This document shows positions 1 to 9,393 of a DNA stretch of 21,325 bases, piece after piece (within the stretch, counting starts at the first letter, position 1; each line of letters begins with the position of its first letter). This stretch comes from Didymodactylos carnosus. Its lineage: Eukaryota; Rotifera; Eurotatoria; Philodinida; Philodinidae. The notes beneath the pieces were generated by a model. The model searched no databases. It saw only the letters and a program-made list of their open reading frames with translations, and had not been told where the DNA came from. Made by a program: the position numbers and the translations under genes. The DNA is taken from NCBI GenBank assembly GCA_905250885.1, contig CAJNOQ010003123.1, positions 1 to 21,325 of the forward strand, written 5' to 3'.

Positions 1-87
1 CTTTGAAAAATCAATTTTATTTTTGTAATAAGAAATCAATCATCCTTGAAAAATGATATTAAACTTTCTCTAACTATCTTCTTCTTC
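1..87 (-). repeat. Left arm of an 87-bp perfect inverted repeat
   Basis: Read on the minus strand, this arm equals 3432-3518 base for base. It therefore carries a second copy of the final GAA-GAA-GAA-GAT-AGT-TAG codons, the start of the 3' UTR and the AATAAA signal of the gene at 2657-3449. Identity stops just beyond the GAA repeat: the left copy has a fourth GAA followed by an A-tract, where the real gene has an intron acceptor. The arm begins at base 1, so its outer limit cannot be seen. It is either a genuine inverted duplication or a fold-back at a contig end. Confidence 0.95.
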
Positions 88-290
88 TTCTTTTTTACTC
101 ATATGAATATGTGTTTATAACAGATTTGATAGGATCAATTTGTAATGAGTTTTATCTTCAATGATTTTATTGTATATAGGATATGAATTGAAAATGTTGT
201 GCGTGCTAAACGGACAGAAATAGAGATTTTTAAATTTTCATATGGCGTACTATTTGAAAAAGCGCCATATTTTTAATGATAACTCCCGTT

Positions 291-322
291 TCTCTTTTTC
301 TTTTTTTTTTTTTTTCTTTTTT
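291..322. other. T-rich tract
   Basis: This is a nearly pure pyrimidine run just ahead of the reading frame at 341. Similar tracts occur at 3925-4100 and elsewhere, so it is a general property of this genome rather than a specific signal. It could sit in a promoter or an intron end. Confidence 0.6.
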
Positions 323-340
323 GAGTATTAAATTGAAAAG

Positions 341-643
341 ATGCTTCTTCTTCCTACTCTTCTGTTGTACATGTTTTTTGTTAATTTTTTTGTAAAATGT
401 CAATTAAACAACAACATATCTATTGAATATGATGTTGAACAATTAGAATTGCAAATAATAATTTACAATGACTATATAGAAAAATTCACTTGTATCATAG
501 ATTTTTCAACAAATTTAGTCTATTTTTATTATGAATTACTTTTTGGTTATTATAATGATAAGCAAGAAGAGAGTATTATAACATTATTTATTGAACAAAA
601 ATCAGCACGAAATGAATCAGTATGTATAAAAAAAAATATTTAA
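341..643 (+). CDS. Possible small secreted protein, 100 residues
   Basis: The frame opens with an ATG followed by a strongly hydrophobic N-terminus (residues 1-20, Leu/Phe-rich, ending VKC). This resembles a signal peptide. The remainder is acidic and aromatic, with a Tyr/Phe-rich stretch at residues 58-70 and one N-x-S glycosylation site near the C-terminus. No family was recognised. A GTATGT donor begins at 620, after the codon for Ser-93, so the last seven residues may be intron and the protein may continue in the GAA-rich frame at 653-766. I found no splice that joins the two frames cleanly. In DNA this AT-rich, a 100-codon frame is only slightly longer than chance, so the call rests on the signal-like start. 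Confidence 0.35.
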   Translation: MLLLPTLLLYMFFVNFFVKCQLNNNISIEYDVEQLELQIIIYNDYIEKFTCIIDFSTNLVYFYYELLFGYYNDKQEESIITLFIEQKSARNESVCIKKNI

Positions 644-652
644 TGAAAAAAC

Positions 653-766
653 ATGCTAAAAGAAGAAGAAGAAGAAAAATTAAATAGTCAAATGAGCAGT
701 ATGTTACAACTAATGAGAAATAAGACGATATCTCTAAGGAATAATAGAACGACGACCTTTCTTTGA
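653..766 (+). CDS. Short acidic reading frame or terminal exon, 37 residues
   Basis: An ATG-to-TGA frame starts MLKEEEEEKLNSQ and continues with Met/Leu/Asn/Thr-rich residues, giving a short amphipathic, coiled-coil-like segment. It begins ten bases after the stop of the 341-643 frame and may be the 3' exon of the same gene. The required phase does not fit the best donor, so it may be a separate short frame or nothing. The GAA run resembles the GAA run in the terminal exon at 3429-3449, but both are low complexity. Confidence 0.2.
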   Translation: MLKEEEEEKLNSQMSSMLQLMRNKTISLRNNRTTTFL

Positions 767-2312
767 TACAACGAATAAGTTAGTAGAATTATTTCTTATC
801 TATCCTGCGGGTTTTTTTTCTTCTGTTTGATTAAGACAAAAGGATTAAATATAAAATAACGACTCAAAACAAATGAATTATAGAAAATATCTGTTTATCT
901 TCAGTACAATGAGGTTTAAATAAATAAGTATGGAAATTATAATAACCATCAAAATAGTGACCTTATACAAACTATATAATGAAAATTAATATTAACAGAC
1001 TTCTTTATTCGTTTATGTATAATAGAATTCGTATTTATCATTATTCTACTGAAATTCTACACTAAAAAATGTCATGATATAATTTTTCAATGAACACATT
1101 TTGCATGTCATAAATTGGGGGATGAAATTTATACAATGTTTTAGTATTCATTTGATGATTATTTTACGTTTTATTTGACTCAGAACAATTCATGAATCTG
1201 ATTCATTCACAATTTTTTCTATTTCACAGAAAATGATGTTAATATATATATATATATATATAAAGATATATAAAAAGTATTTACTTTCTGAATTGTGAAA
1301 GATAGCAATTAGATATATATGAAAATTTATTAGGAAAAAGTATAGGTCTAACACCTTTCTACAATTTTTGATAGAGTTAGTCAATGTGCAATGAGTATTA
1401 GATTACATGCGAATACGGGATGTTGTCATTAGTAAAATGTTTTGATTTTTACGAGTATTTTGTATCAATTCTATATTTCTGAAAGAAATTATGGTGAAGA
1501 GAAAAAATGTTTGTTTTTCCAAAATTATGTTATTAAACAAAATTTTTTTTTTTTGCAAATCAGAAAGTGAGAAAAACAAGATTTTACAGCTTAGAGAGAA
1601 TAAAAATATGAAAAAAAAATCATCATTTCTCTGAATGAGAGAGAGGTCATGAAGAACTTGAAGATATCTCATTTTTGCATAGGACAGTTTAAAGTATATT
1701 CTCAAATCATCTCAAAAATGAACTCTCTTTTAAAAATGAGAAGAGTGGTACTCTTAATCAGTTGAATGTATATCGTATGAAGATGTCATTAAAACACCTT
1801 ATGTGAATCAAATAAAAAATTCATATTATACACCGATGAGAATTGTTTTTGGATGATTTACTAATGATAGAAATGTTTTATTAAATTTGAATAAAAGACA
1901 TGAATGTAAGAAGAGAATATGAATAAAATTATCTGAAAAAATACAATAAAACAAAGTATATTCGATATGATCGATGAGTAAGTGTTGTATAATATGAGTA
2001 TGTCAAATTATTAGAAAGATATAGTGGAACTAAATTGAATTATAATTCGACAGGTGATACAAAGAAAATATAAAAGTTAGTATTTCGTCTATTAATTTAT
2101 GCTTCTGCATGAGATCTAAACTTTTTTAAAAGATGTGTCTTCATTATATCTGCAAACAATTTATGGACTCTTTTATTGCAAAAGATAAAAAATATGAAAA
2201 GTTCTATGACAAGGTTCTCAGACCGTCAACGTTCTATCTTTTTCGAATTTTTATCTGCATTAAAACTACATGCATGAAAACTTTTTGGTGGTTTAATTCT
2301 TTCCTCTCCCAG
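767..2312. other. AT-rich stretch, no supportable gene
   Basis: This stretch holds a TA microsatellite and only scattered short frames. Two minus-strand frames of 64 and 100 codons (1190-1384, 1403-1705) are Ile/Phe/Lys-rich, as expected of random AT-rich sequence, and have no convincing splice sites or conserved-looking motif. Confidence 0.6.
1242..1262. repeat. TA dinucleotide microsatellite
   Basis: About ten uninterrupted AT units are visible, followed by a degenerate GATATATAAA tail. Confidence 0.9.
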
Positions 2313-2390
2313 GAGAATTCTGACTACACCATCATTTATGACTCGTTCAAAGTTAAACATGTTGAATTCGTTTTCTCTTTGATTTTGTAG
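2313..2390 (+). CDS. Possible terminal coding exon
   Basis: An excellent acceptor (TTCTTTCCTCTCCCAG) precedes position 2313. Two frames are open from here. One is Ser/Thr-rich and reads RILTTPSFMTRSK, ending at TGA 2380-2382. The other ends at TAG 2388-2390. An AATAAA signal lies 26-34 nt downstream at 2416-2421, which suits a 3' exon. No upstream exon with matching phase was found; the frame starting near 2133 runs straight through the acceptor and may instead be unspliced. Product unknown. Confidence 0.3.
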   Translation, partial: ENSDYTIIYDSFKVKHVEFVFSLIL

Positions 2391-2415
2391 AGAAAATACC
2401 ATGTGTTACATACTC

Positions 2416-2421
2416 AATAAA
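2416..2421 (+). promoter_or_regulatory. AATAAA polyadenylation signal
   Basis: A canonical hexamer lies shortly after the stop codons of the possible terminal exon at 2313. It would end any upstream plus-strand transcript before the gene that starts at 2657. Confidence 0.45.
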
Positions 2422-2656
2422 TCCGAAAAGTTCACTAACTTTCGCTGTTCAAATCTGTTTGGTTTTTTTTCAAATCAATTTTTGTTGTTTCTCAGACAAT
2501 TTCAGTGAAGTCACTCTTTGTACCGTAGAAATAGACTCTAAGAAGATGTAAGACGAAAGAGTACACGAGAGACAATTTGAGAAAATACCGTTTATTATGC
2601 GTCACTACTTTTAAAATATCTGAATCAGATGAAAAAAGTTGTTTGTAGAGAAAGAC

Positions 2657-3449
2657 ATGGCGCATCTTTTGAAAAGTTTAGAAGACGAGTAATAGGTAAA
2701 ACACTAAGTAGCCGATCTCTGTGACATCAATTAGCTAAGAAAATGAAATCAAAGATGGCACTGATTTGTCTTCCATTGATAATCACTGTTGATACTGTGC
2801 ATTTATTGAAATGACATTAAAGCATTTCTATAAATAGATGTAAAACATTAGCCAACATAGTGTTTCATCAAGTGTATGGATAAATGGACATTGATATGAT
2901 CTCAGAATATAATACGACAAATCTTCTGAGAAGATAGTTAAAAGTTCGTTTCCTTGTTACATACATTGATGTAATTTTCTTTTTTATTGTTTAGACGCCC
3001 GTTTCGCAAATCCACTACATGTGACATTCCTGATAGTTCAGTATTAAAACTTCACGATTCAAGATTAAGTACATCTAAGTGTTATCAAGATTCACAAACA
3101 CCATCTCTCTCACCAAAAAATGTTGTATCAATGAATCGAATTCGAAGTCAAACAAGACGTTTTTCATTAGTAAAAATTGATCCACCTGATGGTAAGTAAG
3201 ACTGTCGTGACAAATTTTCGTTATCATATTAAAAAATATTTTATTCCCTTTTAGATGAGATTAAAATCAATAAACGCTCCGCAGACCAAGTTCCATCGAG
3301 CCCAAATTTAATTCAAAAACTATTATTTCGACAATTTAATCCAAAAACAAGACCATATTCAATGGCAGTCGTAAGTGATTAAATTTTGTTTTCCGATAAA
3401 AACATCCAACTTTCTTTCTTTTACGTAGACTGAAGAAGAAGATAGTTAG
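2657..3449 (+). CDS. Four-exon gene for a Ser/Thr-rich basic protein of about 121 residues
   Basis: Proposed exons are 2657-2688, 2995-3191, 3255-3370 and 3429-3449. Exon 2 has a TTTTTTATTGTTTAG acceptor. Introns 2 (63 nt) and 3 (58 nt) have GTAAGT donors and pyrimidine-rich acceptors, and all phases match. Exon 1 is the least certain: its ATG has G at -3 and +4, and its GTAATA donor gives the right phase across a 306-nt intron. The protein starts MAHLLKSLEDE, is rich in Ser, Thr, Arg and Lys (SQTRRFSLVKIDPP, QKLLFRQFNPKTRP) and ends TEEEDS. It has no signal peptide or membrane segment and looks like a disordered, possibly phosphorylated tail; more upstream exons are possible. No family was recognised. 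The last exon and 3' UTR are duplicated, inverted, at 1-87. Confidence 0.6.
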
Positions 3450-3518
3450 AGAAAGTTTAATATCATTTTTCAAGGATGATTGATTTCTTATTACAAAAAT
3501 AAAATTGATTTTTCAAAG
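3432..3518 (+). repeat. Right arm of the 87-bp perfect inverted repeat
   Basis: This arm covers the last six codons and stop of the gene at 2657-3449 plus 69 bases of its 3' UTR, including the AATAAA at 3498-3503. It is the exact reverse complement of 1-87, with 3.3 kb between the arms. Because its content is clearly the 3' end of a gene, the copy at base 1 is more likely the derived one. Confidence 0.95.
3498..3503 (+). promoter_or_regulatory. AATAAA polyadenylation signal
   Basis: The hexamer lies 49 nt after the stop of the four-exon gene. The same hexamer is present in inverted form near position 20. Confidence 0.55.
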
Positions 3519-3729
3519 ATACTTTATATTTTCATATGAAGAGAATTAAAATTTTCTTCATAAATTTTTTAAAACTAGTTAAAGATCTAATATTACTCAC
3601 CCATGAGAACGTGGTCTATTTTACATTTTAAATCAATAAGTTTAGATTTACATTCAAAGTGTCTGTTACATCAAACTTAAATAATAGATTCATTTCTATT
3701 TGCAAAAAAGAGACATTTGACAGTATGAC

Positions 3730-3747
3730 AAAAAAAAAAAAAAAAAA
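3730..3747 (+). repeat. A18 homopolymer
   Basis: An uninterrupted run of eighteen A residues lies between convergent gene candidates. It could be a poly(A) trace of retrotransposition or simple slippage; no target duplication was evident. Confidence 0.8.
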
Positions 3748-3924
3748 GAAGGAGCCATTGCATTTACGCGTATGATGCTTCCACGACTTTAATATATCAC
3801 AACAATAAACTGTTAATCTTTTTTGACATTTAGTCGTTAACGCATTCATAATATTAATTTATGATGCATTTGAAAACGGCTGTTACTTGTAACAAACTTC
3901 AATCCAAAAAAATATTTAAAGACA

Positions 3925-4100
3925 TTTTTTTTTTTTTTTTTTTTTAAAATATTCAACAACTATTTAATAATATTAACTTCAATCTAATCTTAAATTAATT
4001 TAAAAAAGATTTATCTATTCTTTTCTTTTTCTTTTTCTTTTCTTTTTTTTCTTCTTTTCTTATCTCTATAAATTCTTATTTTTCTAATTTTTTTTTTTTG
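3925..4100. repeat. T21 run and pyrimidine-rich low-complexity tract
   Basis: A run of twenty-one T is followed by alternating CTTTT/TTCTT blocks. On the minus strand this is an A/G-rich tract directly downstream of the 4130-4297 coding segment, so it would fall in that gene's 3' UTR or intron. Confidence 0.8.
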
Positions 4101-4129
4101 TCTTATTATAACTATTAAAATAAAAGTGA

Positions 4130-4297
4130 TTACCTGCTTCTTGTTGCTGCTAATAATTGTCTCCATCTATTTTTAAATTTTGTTTTTTTTGTTGTTACTA
4201 TTGATTGTTGTTGAGTATTATCCGTATTATTACTACTATTTTTAATCAATTGAACAATTTGAGATTGTGGGTGTTTATAAAAAATACTTGTCATCAT
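4130..4297 (-). CDS. Basic small protein or first exon, 55 residues
   Basis: On the minus strand a double ATG (4297) opens a frame that runs to TAA at 4130. The sequence goes from MMTSIFYKHPQSQ through an Asn/Gln/Thr-rich linker to a basic amphipathic end, KNRWRQLLAATRSR. The composition is unlike random AT-rich frames. A possible donor, AGCAG/GTAATC, at 4133 would make this an internal or first exon. Candidate acceptors near 3706 and 3670 keep phase, the latter continuing with a Cys/Lys-rich segment that ends in GTGAGT, but neither is compelling. The frame also extends upstream without a Met into a hydrophobic stretch (IYLYFLIVLSSIY), so a transmembrane segment encoded by an exon starting near 4358 is possible. 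It converges on the plus-strand gene. No family was recognised. Confidence 0.45.
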   Translation of the reverse strand: MMTSIFYKHPQSQIVQLIKNSSNNTDNTQQQSIVTTKKTKFKNRWRQLLAATRSR

Positions 4298-5882
4298 ATA
4301 GATCGAAGAAAGAACGATTAAAAAATAAAGGTATATGAATATATTACACTATATTAACCACTTGTATTGTTCTTGTATGTCAAAAAAAATCTCGACACTT
4401 TTTTTTCTTCGTTTTCTTTTAATTGTCCATTTCCCGAATAGAAATAAGACTATCACGTAATATGTTCATTTTAAGAGACTACAGTTAGTTTCTTTTTTAT
4501 TTTTAATCAGACATATATCGAGTCTATATTCAAAAGAGGGAAAAGAAAAGAAAACTAAAGAATGATAGATATATGTGTATAGATCAACAACAAGTTAATT
4601 TCCTGAACAAATTCATAGCGTCCTTGCAAAATCCTTTTTTCCTTTTTTTTTTTTAAAAAAGAAGAGAAAGAAATAAACAAAAAAAAAATGACTATCGCCT
4701 TTCTTAGATTCTTTTTCATTTTATATAAGTAGTAAAACTGTGTAAAGAGAGAAAAGAAATTATCTAGCAATATAGATTTTCTTTCTGTATTTTTCCTTTG
4801 GCAAGTGTATAACACGCATCAGTACAATAAAAGGACTATCTGTGTGATTTAACTCATTAATAATCTATTCAATGAAAGGAGAACACCAAGTTTTATCAAA
4901 AAGAATACCAAAAAGAGATTTTTTTTAAAAATAATTTTGGTATTTCCGGATATCTCACCCATTCAACGAAACATTTTTTGAAAAGAAATGAAGTAGAAGA
5001 ACAAGAACACATGATCAAGCACAGCAAGGACCTTGGCGGAAAAACTTCTTTTTTTTTCTCCGTATGCATAGCTGTAGCCTATTAGAAGAGATATCCTCAC
5101 ATGTCATGCATGTACGTCTAATTTAGTAGAAGAATAATGATAGTCTTTTTTATTAAATCGTTTCTCTGTTAAATAATAGTATATTTATATATAAACAGAC
5201 ATTAACGAGATACAAAATATAATGATTTCATGACAGACAAAAGAGATAGATATTAACGCTTAATCATCTAATCATACAAATTAAAACCCATTTTTTATAT
5301 ATGATAGCAATCTAGTAATATATTCTTGTTTAGAAGCATTTATTGTACATAAAAAGATTTTCAACAGCAGGCAACTAAACTTGAGTATTCTACCATTACA
5401 TACTTACTTGAAAATACACTTCAACTTAATGACATATACTGAGTCTTTTTTCGATCAAAAGTTATTTTCAGTAGTTAAAGATACAAACTGCTTAATTTTG
5501 AAAATTTATTTGTTCTAAAGTGTCAAATTCTTTTTTGTTACTTAATTCTTTTTGATACCTGTCAGCAATTATCATCTACTCTTCAAGGAAAAGTTTTTTC
5601 ACAATACTACCGAGATGAATTTTTCTCATAAAATAATGTACATCCAACAGATGGATGCATACAAAAAAGAGATTGTTTTCCTTGAATAACATTTAGTTTG
5701 GCATTGAGATATGTGGCAGTTAAATGTCTCGTCGTTTATATTCTAAAGATGTGTACTTATCAACCCTTGGAGTCTGATTTTGTATGCTATTAGATTGATA
5801 AACTACCTCGATATATCAATTTCGAAAAGGAAGTAGTATTCCTCTTTCTTAGGACTAGAATCTGGGTTAATTATCAAAGAAA
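4298..5882. other. AT-rich stretch without a supportable gene
   Basis: T- and A-tracts and short frames only. The 86-codon minus-strand frame at 4555-4815 is a Lys/Phe-rich low-complexity translation. A 17-residue ATG frame beginning MSRRLYSKDVY lies near 5726 but is too short to defend. Confidence 0.5.
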
Positions 5883-5978
5883 ATGCGTAAACGTATGACT
5901 AAAACCACTTCCTCTATTTTGTTGCGTGTGTCGGTCGTCACCTGTTTCATTATTTTTTATAATATTAAAAAACTATAG
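5883..5978 (+). CDS. Possible small membrane protein or signal-anchor exon, 31 residues
   Basis: The ATG has A at -3 and opens a basic N-terminus (MRKRMTKTTSS) followed by a hydrophobic segment (ILLRVSVVTCFIIFY), then NIKKL and TAG. The arrangement of positive residues and then one membrane span is that of a type II signal anchor, as in many Golgi enzymes. It could therefore be the 5' exon of a longer gene. The frame stays open for 18 more codons after the TAG, and I found no good donor before the stop. It is short, and chance is a serious alternative. Confidence 0.3.
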   Translation: MRKRMTKTTSSILLRVSVVTCFIIFYNIKKL

Positions 5979-6129
5979 TCAAGTACTATCTCAACGTCAT
6001 GTACAAATGGTATTTATCTCTACTTTATATTTTCGTATTAATTATTTATTATGAAGAAGACAATATGTTGTCAAACGTTGTGTTATTCATCAAAGCATAT
6101 TATCATACAACTGGAAATAATACAAAGAA

Positions 6130-6520
6130 ATCTTGGTTTGTTTCTATATACTCTTGTCTTCCTTAAGGGTATCCTCCCTCTTTTTTGACCTTCTTGGAAA
6201 CCGGGAACGCAGATGTCGGATCGGGGTGAAATTTATAACTGAGATAGAACATCGAAAAAGAAAATCGAAGTATTTTTGCACAGAATTTTGTGACATGTTC
6301 TTCTATGGGTTTTCTAGAAAACTCTGATTTTCATCCAGTCATATTACGACTCCTCGAAAAAAATGGTCCTATCGAGCTAAAAATTTTACCACAGATAATT
6401 CAAACCCCATCTCAGGTTCGTTCTTTTTCTTTTCAAAAAATATGCTTTCCTTCTCGAGTGACTTGCGTGACTTTCAGCATTTTGGGGGGGGGAGCTACCC
6501 ATAAGACAAGAGAGTAAGAT
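6130..6520. other. GC-richer block with an exon-like segment at 6318-6415
   Basis: This block is markedly richer in G and C than its flanks and contains an uninterrupted G9 run at 6484-6492. A good acceptor (GGGTTTTCTAG) at 6317 opens a plus-strand frame reading DFHPVILRLLEKNGPIELK up to CAG at 6415, followed by a poor GTTCGT donor. If unspliced, the frame continues to TAA near 6517. It may be a real exon, but the abrupt base composition and lack of partner exons fit a dispersed repeat equally well. Confidence 0.3.
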
Positions 6521-7403
6521 TTTTATTCATTATGAATTTATTCGTTTGCCCATCTAAGAAACTGAGAATTATAGCATGTAGAGTTTTTCTTTTTCCAGTC
6601 GATCAATATCTTGATCTTGTATATATCACCATCACGTTTTTCTTTATAAACCGAGAAAAAAAGACCATTCACATAGCGGAGGGATCTTGATAGTCCAAAC
6701 ATTTGAAAGATATTCTTTCATTCGTGAGATAGTAAAAATATAAAACTTTTATACGGTCACTCTGTAAAACTCAATGATAGATATACACAATCTTATGATA
6801 CAAGTATTTATAATACCCAACCAACTCTAAAATGTTCAAATATTTGACAAACTCAAACTGTGTGATTTAATCTCTAAATAAATAAGTTACTATTAACAAT
6901 ATATATCCTGTATTTTTGTTTGATTTTAATTTACTTTCTCGTTTCTAGTAAATAAAGTGATCGTTAATCAATCATCTCTACTTCCTACCCTTATTTTAAT
7001 GATGATTTAATATATATAGATGCCAATGTGCATATTTCGGAAACAGTTGTGATCATTATCCATGAAGAACATAAAAACAATAAAATGATTTACATCTATC
7101 TGGTAATAGAATTTTCTTTCTAACTGTCATTGACATTAACATTACTGTCATACACACACATTATCTAACGAGCTCTTGGGAATTAGATATAGAGACGAAA
7201 GATTGTAGAATACAAGAAAAATAGCTGAAATGCTTTGTTTTTTTTAGAAAACACATTCTACTTCTCACTATAATGTGACAATTAGGTCTGGTTAACGAAT
7301 ATAGAACATAAACATGGCAAGAAACATCTAGTTGATCAAAATTTGACACCTTAACATTTAGATGTATCCACTATACACTTCAATACGATCGATACACAAA
7401 AGT
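6521..7403. other. AT-rich stretch with one doubtful frame
   Basis: The only frame of note is on the minus strand at 7161-7349. It begins GTG TCA AAT after an AG and keeps phase with a possible GTACAT donor inside the exon at 7404-7592. It could be a third exon of that gene, but its acceptor lacks a pyrimidine tract. Confidence 0.4.
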
Positions 7404-7918
7404 CTATTTATATCCCAGATGTACATAGGCTCTTTTACGTGTCGCTAAACGCATAAAGCTCTCCACTACACCGAGAAAAAGCGTGACCTTTCTGCTAGTG
7501 GGTTGAAAAAAATATTCACAAAATTTAGTTGCTCTTTTATTATAACCACGGATATTGAATTTATTTTCTCGTTCGATTACAGCTATATTATTCTACTGAT
7601 TGATAACAAACTTAATTCAATTAGAGTTTGTCTGTTTCTCAACCAACTTTGACGATTTCATATTAACATAACAAAATTCTCTTCATTAAAGAAATCTATT
7701 GTATTGATTAGAAGACCTACATGTCGCATGTTCTCCAAGTTTAAGATATATAGCGACAGATACACATAATTGGTGTGCGATCGGAGGAAAACGATGTGCT
7801 TATCTCTCACCCACGTTTTCGTTTTTGATGGAAAGAAGTTTATTGGATGTAGATCTTGAACAAGGATCAAATGAGAATCTTTCATTCTCGGACAAACTAC
7901 GATTACTGAGATATTCAC
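7404..7918 (-). CDS. Possible two-exon gene of about 144 residues, 5' end unclear
   Basis: Proposed exons, read on the minus strand, are 7918-7673 and 7592-7404, separated by an 80-nt intron. The acceptor (TTGTTATCAATCAGTAG) is reasonable and the donor (TTTT/GTTATG) is weak; both are phase 0. Exon 1 contains VVCPRMKDSHLILVQDLHP and NFFPSKTKTWVRDK. Exon 2 has a basic segment (KFNIRGYNKRATKFCEYF) and FLGVVESFMRLATRKRAY before TAG. The frame at 7918 has no ATG and stays open further upstream, into the inverted copy of exon 1, so the start is undefined. Part of exon 1 is duplicated in inverted orientation at 7973-8058. It may be a decayed gene of a repeated family. No family was recognised. Confidence 0.35.
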
Positions 7919-8058
7919 TATTCTACAATATAGATGGCGCCTTAATATTGAATATTTACATAACTCGGCCGTCGTAGTTTGTCCAAAATCGAATGATTCT
8001 CGTTTGATACTCGTTCAAGATCTACATCCAATGAACTTCTTTCCATCAAAAACGAAAA
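7816..8058. repeat. Imperfect inverted repeat forming an 86-bp stem with a 71-nt loop
   Basis: 7816-7901 and 7973-8058 are inverted copies, matching at 77 of 86 positions by my count with no gaps. Both copies can be read in the same frame (VVCPxxxDSxLILVQDLHP), one on each strand. Five of the nine differences fall at third positions in that frame and three are synonymous. An RNA across the region would fold into a long hairpin. Confidence 0.9.
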
Positions 8059-9150
8059 AGTCTATAAAATAATCACTACTTTCTCACTGATCACATATCA
8101 AATGACATTCACATATGAGATTTTGGTTTACTTTACAACTTGCCGCCACTGCATCCACTGTATCCATACCCGGACACAACCACTCACATTTCTCAAAGAA
8201 GACCAAAGGCTATGAAAACGAATGACTGAAACTGGAAACAATGCGGACAAAAGTCTTAAAATTCTTTCTATGAAATTTCTATAAAATTTTCTATCTAAAT
8301 ATAGAATAATATAGCTTAAACCAACTGTACAGAAAGTTCTTTTGTGACGTCTTCTAGCGCTTTGTTAAGACGGGTATGAAAGGAATTTTGATGCATGTCA
8401 GTAGTACTCGAGCTGTTCTATCTTCTACGACTTAGAGAGTCCGAATTGAATGCCATCTTTATAGAGAAAAAAAGTCATAAGTGGTGCATTTTTCTAGAGA
8501 TCGGTTTGGAAAAGCGGAATTTACGCAACGGGAGAAATCTTGTGTCCCATATTCTCCTCACGTATAATCTTATTTTTCGAACATCATTGTCTTCCTATAG
8601 AGATTTCCTATGATAGATTTGGAGAAGTAAATTCGGTCTACAGATAGTAGACAATGAGGGCGTGCCTCTAGGGTGCTCATTTGGGACTAAGGTCTTATTA
8701 TAGAAAAATAAAATGAATAGAAAAGAGAATTATTTTATTCATGTATGAAACAGTAAATTATAGTAGGAAAGTAGAATATAGCCCACTGGTTACAAAAAAG
8801 TGTGATGAAATTGTATTATATCCTACAGTATCAACCTTCGGATTGGATATAACTGGCTGAACAGAAATTTTCATTTTGCATTGCTTGTAAGAATCGGAAC
8901 CTTATATACGTTCGATGCAGTTGCCTTACAAATATCTTATATAAGAATTCTATAAATTTTTACACGAATCATTACGATTCTTATATAAATCTTACCAGTT
9001 TCTTATGTAAGATTCTTATCAATATTCTACGCATTTCGGTCGACTGCCTCATTAAGAAATTCATAAGATTCTTGCAGATATTCAATAAGATTTTATCTCT
9101 AGGAGTGTGAGTTATCTGATTCTTCGCGTTCTATAGAGAATGTTGTATAG
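8059..9150. other. Non-coding stretch with GC-richer patches and a palindrome cluster
   Basis: No gene is supportable. The 72-codon plus-strand frame at 8395-8613 lacks splice context. The segment around 8640-8690 is G-rich and repeat-like. The palindrome cluster at 8935-9105 is listed separately. Confidence 0.5.
8935..9105. repeat. Cluster of degenerate AAGATTCTTA-type palindromes
   Basis: Within about 170 bp the core TCTTATATAAGA or AAGATTCTTA and close variants recur at least five times in both orientations: CTTATATAAGAATTC, GATTCTTATATAAATC, TTATGTAAGATTCTTATC, TTCATAAGATTCTTGC and AATAAGATTTTATC. Spacing is irregular, so this is not a clean tandem repeat. It may be a cluster of binding sites or the decayed end of a mobile element. 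Confidence 0.55.
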
Positions 9151-9393
9151 AAATCCGAATTTATTACGTTAAACGGTGCCCAGACGGAAACGCAGGAAAT
9201 TGGGGTTGCAATATGGGTTGAAGATATTTGCTATGTGTATTTAATATGTTTATCAAAGGACTTTATCTTTACACCTCATCGTCTAGATGATTATTATCTA
9301 CTCAACCATCGGCCTGTTAGAGACTACAAACATTCAGGATGTTTTAGGCGACTACCAGCTGCTCCTCTCTTACATACATATTATGGATATTGA
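9151..9393 (+). pseudogene. Start-less open frame of 80 codons in a GC-richer island
   Basis: The frame between TAG (9148-9150) and TGA (9391-9393) is open for 80 codons but contains no ATG. It could be an internal exon or a relic. It includes FTPHRLDDYYLLNHRPVRDY and CFRRLPAAPLLHTYYGY. The preceding ten codons are also open up to another stop, which suggests a coding sequence with in-frame stops. A second frame (+1 shifted, ATG at 9286) is open too and a good acceptor (TTACACCTCATCGTCTAG) precedes it, so the correct frame is undecided. No family was recognised. Confidence 0.25.

Noticed and set aside
1403-1705. 100-codon minus-strand frame
   Set aside because: Phe/Ile/Ser/Lys composition expected from AT-rich DNA, homopolymer runs inside, and no start context or splice support.
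1976-2072. GTAAGT near 1978 and an open segment (YEYVKLLERYSGTKLNYNST) beside it
   Set aside because: The implied intron is about 35 nt, shorter than any supported intron here, and no start or further exon was found.
7560-7585. GTTCGATTA resembling a tRNA T-arm
   Set aside because: No acceptor, D or anticodon stems could be folded around it.
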